A program made the translations under genes and the position numbers. From Rhodococcus opacus (GTDB lineage: Bacteria; Actinomycetota; Actinomycetes; Mycobacteriales; Mycobacteriaceae), in the NCBI RefSeq assembly GCF_012396235.1, contig NZ_JAAXPA010000011.1, forward strand, positions 62,001 through 126,000: a stretch of DNA of 64,000 bases. The letters are read 5' to 3'. Positions 60,169-64,000 of the stretch are shown one piece after another; the first letter of the stretch is position 1; every line of letters begins with the position of its first letter. The notes under the pieces were generated by a model that was given only the letters and a program-made list of their open reading frames with translations, did not search any database and had not been told where the DNA came from.

Positions 60169-60257
60169 GGGGCGGCCTCCTACGGTCTGTTCGGCGGTGT
60201 GTGTCCAGGTCGGTCCGCCGTACTACCAGTGTCCAACCGTGCGAGGGGTCGTTCACA

Positions 60258-60270
60258 GGGTCTTTCGGCC
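60258..60270. promoter_or_regulatory. Weak DosR-like site between SHOCT and serine hydrolase genes
   Basis: GGGTCTTTCGGCC, fitting the loose core GGGNC-N4-GNC, 89 bp before the SHOCT start and 100 bp before the divergent hydrolase. Confidence 0.4.
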
Positions 60271-60370
60271 GTTTCCGGTGGTTTTCGCCCCGGCGGAATC
60301 AGGGCGCCGTATCCGGCGTTGTATACAAGCATTGGTGGTGGCATCGGGCGACCGCCGAAGGATAGAAGAC

Positions 60371-61618
60371 GTGCACACCATGACGAACCCTCGCGAACTC
60401 GCCGCAGGAAATCCGCCGGCCCGCAAGCGTACGGTGGCGCGTCCGGACCTGCCCACGCCCAGCATGATGCTCGTCGATCCCCGGTTCGGTGAGCTGGCCG
60501 GTCAGTTCTTCCGACTGTTCGGGCAGCCCACCGACGGGGGTGGCGCTCTCGCGCTCTACCTGCACGGTGAGCCGGTGGTCGACATCTGGTCGGGATGGGC
60601 GGCGCGCGATACGCGCTGGCGATCCGACACCGTGTCGGTGTCCTTTTCCACCGGCAAGGGTGTGGCGAGCACGGTGCTCCACCGGCTGGTGGACCGCGGG
60701 CTGATCGACTACGACGCACCCGTTGCCACGTATTGGCCGGAGTTCGCGAGTGCAGGCAAGGAGTTGGTGACGGTACGGGAGCTGCTGACCCACCGGGCCG
60801 GGCTGCACCGTGTGCGCGGACTGGTACCGGGGCCGTCGGCCCTGTTCGACCACGACAGCGTCGTCGGCGCTCTCGCATCCGCGGCACCGGATCGCCGCCG
60901 CGCCGTCATGCCGGGCTATCACGCCGTCACGTTCGGATCACTGGTCGCGGAACTCACCACTCGGGCGACCGGCTCGTCGTTCACCGACCTGGTCCGCACC
61001 GAGATCGCCGAACCCCTCGGAATCCGCGAGTTCTGGTTCCAGGTTCCCGCGGAGGAACGCCACCGCATCGCGAAGTCCTTCCCTCGCATCACTCCGTTCG
61101 GGGTGCCCTGGGAGACGGCGTCCTTTGCTCTGTCGTGCTTGCCTGTGCTTCGGAACATCGCACACGCAGGCATGCCGGAGGGGTTCGACGAACTGGTCCG
61201 CAATCCTGCCATTCACGACTACGTGATGCCCGGCTGGAACGGTGTCTTCAGTGCCCGCGCCCTCGCCCGCATGTATGCGGCGATCGCGAACAAGGGCATG
61301 GTGGGCGGCAGGAGGTTCCTGACCGAGGAAACTCTCGCGCAGATCGGTGAGGTGCAGACGACGGCACGCGACTATGTGCTCGGTATCCGGATGAACTGGC
61401 GCCTGGGCTATCACGCGGCGTTCGTCGCCAGCCGCAATCAGTATCCACACGCATTCGGCCACTACGGACTCGGTGGTTCCGGTGCGTTCGCGGACCCGGA
61501 GACGGGGCTGTCGGTGGCGTTCGTGACGAACAGGATGGGCGGTGCACTGACCCCGCTCGCCGACCTGCGCCTGGCGAAACTGGGCGCGCAGGCAGAATCG
61601 ATCGCTCGGCGACTGTAA
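60371..61618 (+). CDS. Serine beta-lactamase-like esterase
   Basis: 415 residues, class C beta-lactamase/EstB fold. The catalytic SxxK is in VSVSFSTGKGVASTVLHRLV near 95. A Tyr motif appears as MPGYHAVTFGSLVAELTTRA near 180, and HYGLGGSGAFADPETGLSVA near the end replaces the KTG box, as in esterases. No signal peptide, so intracellular. GTG at 60371 or ATG at 60380. Substrate unknown; lipid esters would suit the lipid-storage neighbourhood. Confidence 0.88.
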   Translation: MHTMTNPRELAAGNPPARKRTVARPDLPTPSMMLVDPRFGELAGQFFRLFGQPTDGGGALALYLHGEPVVDIWSGWAARDTRWRSDTVSVSFSTGKGVASTVLHRLVDRGLIDYDAPVATYWPEFASAGKELVTVRELLTHRAGLHRVRGLVPGPSALFDHDSVVGALASAAPDRRRAVMPGYHAVTFGSLVAELTTRATGSSFTDLVRTEIAEPLGIREFWFQVPAEERHRIAKSFPRITPFGVPWETASFALSCLPVLRNIAHAGMPEGFDELVRNPAIHDYVMPGWNGVFSARALARMYAAIANKGMVGGRRFLTEETLAQIGEVQTTARDYVLGIRMNWRLGYHAAFVASRNQYPHAFGHYGLGGSGAFADPETGLSVAFVTNRMGGALTPLADLRLAKLGAQAESIARRL

Positions 61619-61640
61619 GCGTGGTGCCGCAGCCGTGGGT

Positions 61641-62537
61641 CTAGCTCGCCCGGCGGCAGATCGTGATCGGGCAGGCGACGTGATGAAGCAAATTCTGACT
61701 GGTCGATCCCAGAAACGCGCCGGCCAGACGGTTGTGGCCGTGGCTGCCGACGACGACCAGCTGCGCGTCGCGGGCATATTCGAGGATCAGCTCGGCCGGA
61801 TTGGCCTGTTCGACGACGGTGGTCAGTTGCAGATCCGGACACTTCTCGCGCCAGCCGGCGAGATTTTCCGCCATCAGAACGGATTGTTCTTCTTCGACGA
61901 CGGCCCAGTTCACCATCGGCAGGGCGGCAGGGCGCTCCGAGAGGTCGCCGGCGCCCCAGCCGTGCACCGCGAGGAGCGGTACCTCGAAGAACGTGGCGAA
62001 TTCGACGGCCGTGGTGATGGCGAGTGAGCTCAGTTCGCTGCCGTCGACTCCGACGACGACAGGACGGTGGTCGGGCACCGGGGACGGTGCCTCCGATCGG
62101 AACACGGTAACCGGACAGTGCGCACGGTTGACCACCTGCATGACGGTGGAGCCGGTGACGAGCGTTTCCAGCGCCCCCGCACCGGTGGAACCCACCACCA
62201 CCATCTCGGCGTGCGCGCTCAATCCTGCGAGTGCCGGTCCCGCAGGGCCGGGATGGGTGCTGCACGAGACCGTGACGTCGGGGAACGCGCTCTTCACGTG
62301 CCGTTCGGCCCGATCCAGGATCTCGTGGGCAGACTTCTCGACTTCCTGGGCGAACTCGTTCTGGAAGAGAAGCGCGGCTTCGCTGTAGTGGTATCCCGGA
62401 CTCGGCAGGACGTGAGCCACTCGCAGTGGCACGGACTTCCGCTGAGCGACCGCCGCTGCCCACACAGCGGCTCTCATCGCTCGTTCCGAACCGTCGACAC
62501 CGACGACGATGGACTTTCGTTGCGCGAGAACGCTCAT
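61641..62537 (-). CDS. Universal stress protein, tandem UspA domains (4)
   Basis: 298 residues. Domain 1: IVVGVDGSERAMRAAVWAAA with MVVVGSTGAGALETLVTGST. Domain 2: VVVGVDGSELSSLAITTAVE with LVVVGSHGHNRLAGAFLGST. Both carry the GxxG-GS ATP-binding pattern. ATG at 62537 has GGAGGAG upstream. Convergent with the esterase, 22 bp between stops. A DosR-like element lies 54 bp upstream. Confidence 0.93.
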   Translation of the reverse strand: MSVLAQRKSIVVGVDGSERAMRAAVWAAAVAQRKSVPLRVAHVLPSPGYHYSEAALLFQNEFAQEVEKSAHEILDRAERHVKSAFPDVTVSCSTHPGPAGPALAGLSAHAEMVVVGSTGAGALETLVTGSTVMQVVNRAHCPVTVFRSEAPSPVPDHRPVVVGVDGSELSSLAITTAVEFATFFEVPLLAVHGWGAGDLSERPAALPMVNWAVVEEEQSVLMAENLAGWREKCPDLQLTTVVEQANPAELILEYARDAQLVVVGSHGHNRLAGAFLGSTSQNLLHHVACPITICRRAS

Positions 62538-62590
62538 ATTCTCAACTCCTCCGGTCACCGTCACGGTCCCAGACGCGGCAACGGCGCCGG

Positions 62591-62606
62591 TAGAGGCATA
62601 GGTCAT
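62591..62606 (-). promoter_or_regulatory. DosR-like element (site 5)
   Basis: On the minus strand ATGACC-TATGC-CTCTA, one mismatch to RTGACC-N5-CCCTA, 54 bp upstream of USP 4, the same distance as at site 2. Confidence 0.6.
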
Positions 62607-62979
62607 CTGCCTGCAACGCGGCGGTGCCCGACGCCTGCGCACGCGGCAGGGGCGTGCAACGTCCCGGAAAGTGACGGTAGACCCTACTCGGTGGGCGACA
62701 TCGTTGGTTGAATCCGAAGTGACACGACACCTCGGAGTTCGCCATGAATCCCCCACCTCACCATCGTCGACAGGGAAGTCGGTCGACGACGAGACAAACA
62801 CAGCCATCCGCGCCCGATACCGATGACGATCGGATCGAATGGCCCGATCCGAGTCCGTTGGCCGACTGGTGGGCACGCGTGATGTTCGGTGCACACCAGT
62901 CGACTTGACACCATCGGCCGGAACATCCTCGTGCACAGAGCGCCGGGACCGAGCGGTACCACCCATAGAAGGAGTCGAC

Positions 62980-63513
62980 ATGCGAACACTTGTGGTCTAC
63001 GAATCGATGTTCGGAAATACCCGGCACGTGGCAGAGGCGATCTCCCGCGGTCTCGAGTCCGCGGGCGCTGTGACGGCGATCCCGGTCGCCCGAGCCGGCG
63101 ACGAAGACTTGTCCGGTTACGATCTCGTGATCGTCGGCGGTCCGACGCACGTCCACGGGATGAGTCGCGAGTCGACCCGCCACGGGGCCGCCGTGACCGC
63201 CCACAAACCGGACAGCACCGTGGCCTTGGAACCCGACGCGGAAAGCGAAGGCCTCCGCGAGTGGCTCGACGGGCTCCCCCCGAGCCACGGGAAGGCGGTG
63301 GCCTTCGACACTCGGTCAGGCGGCCCTGCGCTCCTGACCGGCCGAGCATCGAAAGGTATCTGCCGAAAGCTGCGCCTGCGCGGGTTCGATCTCGTCGCCG
63401 AGTCCGAGAGTTTCCTCGTCGACAAGGAATCGCGGCTCGAGGAAGGCGAGGAGACACGCGCCGAGCAGTGGGGTCGGACACTCGCCCAACAGGTCAGTTC
63501 CACTCCCGCCTAG
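62980..63513 (+). CDS. Flavodoxin-like protein
   Basis: 177 residues. VVYESMFGNTRHVAEAI (3-20) is the FMN phosphate-binding loop and VIVGGPTHVHGMSR (near 50) the second flavin-contact region. The C-terminal half (GKAVAFDTRSGGPALLTGRA) completes the fold with a short helical end. ATG at 62980 has AGAAGGAG 7 bp upstream. Single-electron carrier; it could accept electrons from the hydrogenase or feed nitroreductases, an inference from neighbourhood. Confidence 0.9.
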   Translation: MRTLVVYESMFGNTRHVAEAISRGLESAGAVTAIPVARAGDEDLSGYDLVIVGGPTHVHGMSRESTRHGAAVTAHKPDSTVALEPDAESEGLREWLDGLPPSHGKAVAFDTRSGGPALLTGRASKGICRKLRLRGFDLVAESESFLVDKESRLEEGEETRAEQWGRTLAQQVSSTPA

Positions 63514-63585
63514 CACATCCCGCGCCGACCGGGCTCGTTATCGGCCCGTGACTGCGACCGCGTTCGCCACCCGGGAGCTGAGCCC

Positions 63586-64000
63586 ATGGCACAGACTGCG
63601 ATCGATCTGCGTCGGCACGATGCGGTCATCCTCGACCTCGACGTCGTGACGACCGAGTCCGCCGGGGCCGACACCACGATGGCACTCGTCGGTCGATTGC
63701 AGAGTCTCGGGGTGGCGACAGCGATCTTCTCGTCCGATCGCGACGTTCAGCCGATGCTCGACTCCGCTGGGATCGCCGAGGTGTTTCCCGTTCGGGTCGC
63801 AGGCGCGTCGCCGGCCGACGCCGCCGATCGGCTGGGGGCGCGTCCGGGCAGCGCGGTGGTCGTCACGACCTCAGAAGCAACGGCAGCCGCGGCCAGCCGT
63901 GGCGGCTTCGCTCTCGTCATCGGGGTCGCTCCCGACCGTCGCGCCGACAGGCTGAGTCGATGTGGAGCAGACGTCGTCGTCGCCGACACCTCCGAGATCC
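63586..64000 (+). CDS. HAD-like N-terminal part, possibly OtsB1-type trehalose phosphatase (runs off the window)
   Basis: 138 residues visible. HDAVILDLDVVTTESAGADT corresponds to the first HAD motif, but the normal DxDGV is changed to DLDVV, so the first domain may be inactive. AIFSSDRDVQPMLDSAGIAE and ADVVVADTSEI continue the fold. Mycobacterial OtsB1 (Rv2006), in the DosR-linked region next to a USP, has an HAD domain like this ahead of its phosphatase and glycoside hydrolase domains. The rest lies outside the window. Confidence 0.6.
   Translation, partial: MAQTAIDLRRHDAVILDLDVVTTESAGADTTMALVGRLQSLGVATAIFSSDRDVQPMLDSAGIAEVFPVRVAGASPADAADRLGARPGSAVVVTTSEATAAAASRGGFALVIGVAPDRRADRLSRCGADVVVADTSEI

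Noticed and set aside
1..64000. Insertion sequences, integrases, tRNA genes, attachment sites
   Set aside because: No transposase or recombinase motif, no tRNA-like cloverleaf and no flanking direct repeats were recognised, despite the broken genes at 19-38 kb.

Overview
The window looks like the chromosome of a high-GC actinobacterium close to Rhodococcus (opacus/jostii type). The evidence is GC-rich codon use, three acyltransferases of the wax ester/diacylglycerol type, an IdeR/LexA/BlaI style of regulation, and gene order shared with the mycobacterial locus gnd - M56 peptidase - BlaI - hotdog thioesterase - type II NADH dehydrogenase. The species is inferred; no rRNA or tRNA gene was seen.

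0-19 kb is ordinary core and semi-core genome. It holds the 5' end of gnd, a DEAD-box helicase, a BlaI/M56 pair with a strong operator, a lysyl-phosphatidylglycerol synthase-like protein, an iron-siderophore ABC operon whose first permease is fused to an RDD domain, IdeR-type iron boxes, and a gene-less iron-box transcription unit that sits where mycobacteria carry the sRNA MrsI. It continues with a thioesterase, ndh, an MmyB-like regulator, an MBL-fold protein, AzlCD with its regulator, and an ECF42-type sigma factor with its DGPF partner.

19-39 kb is accessory and partly decayed. It has a broken Fic gene, a SitABC-like manganese/iron transporter with an operator over its promoter, an epoxide hydrolase divergent from a CGNR regulator with twin operators, a CREST/ceramidase-like membrane protein, a second ndh next to an Lrp regulator, and NrdH with a perfect LexA box upstream. 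A gas-vesicle operon follows (28.9-33.2 kb), in which gvpF carries an in-frame amber codon, gvpJ a one-base frameshift and gvpL an internal deletion. Downstream are small stress and membrane proteins (CsbD, DUF6131), a TetR gene that has lost its DNA-binding part, and fragments of a desaturase-like and an SRAP gene.

39-64 kb is a dormancy/hypoxia island whose content resembles the mycobacterial DosR regulon. It holds four universal stress proteins, two Acg-type nitroreductases, an Rv1733c-like protein, three WS/DGAT acyltransferases, a DUF1876 (Rv1738-like) protein, MgtC and Mg-transporter-like proteins, an ABC-2 exporter, a complete group 3b-like [NiFe] hydrogenase operon, a flavodoxin and the start of an OtsB1-like HAD protein. 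At least five promoters share the element RTGACC-N5-CCCTA in one orientation, 54-94 bp upstream of a start codon. That points to one DosR-like regulon, although no DosR/DosS genes lie in the window. A 28-residue Met/His-rich peptide gene behind a SHOCT-domain gene is the least expected small gene.
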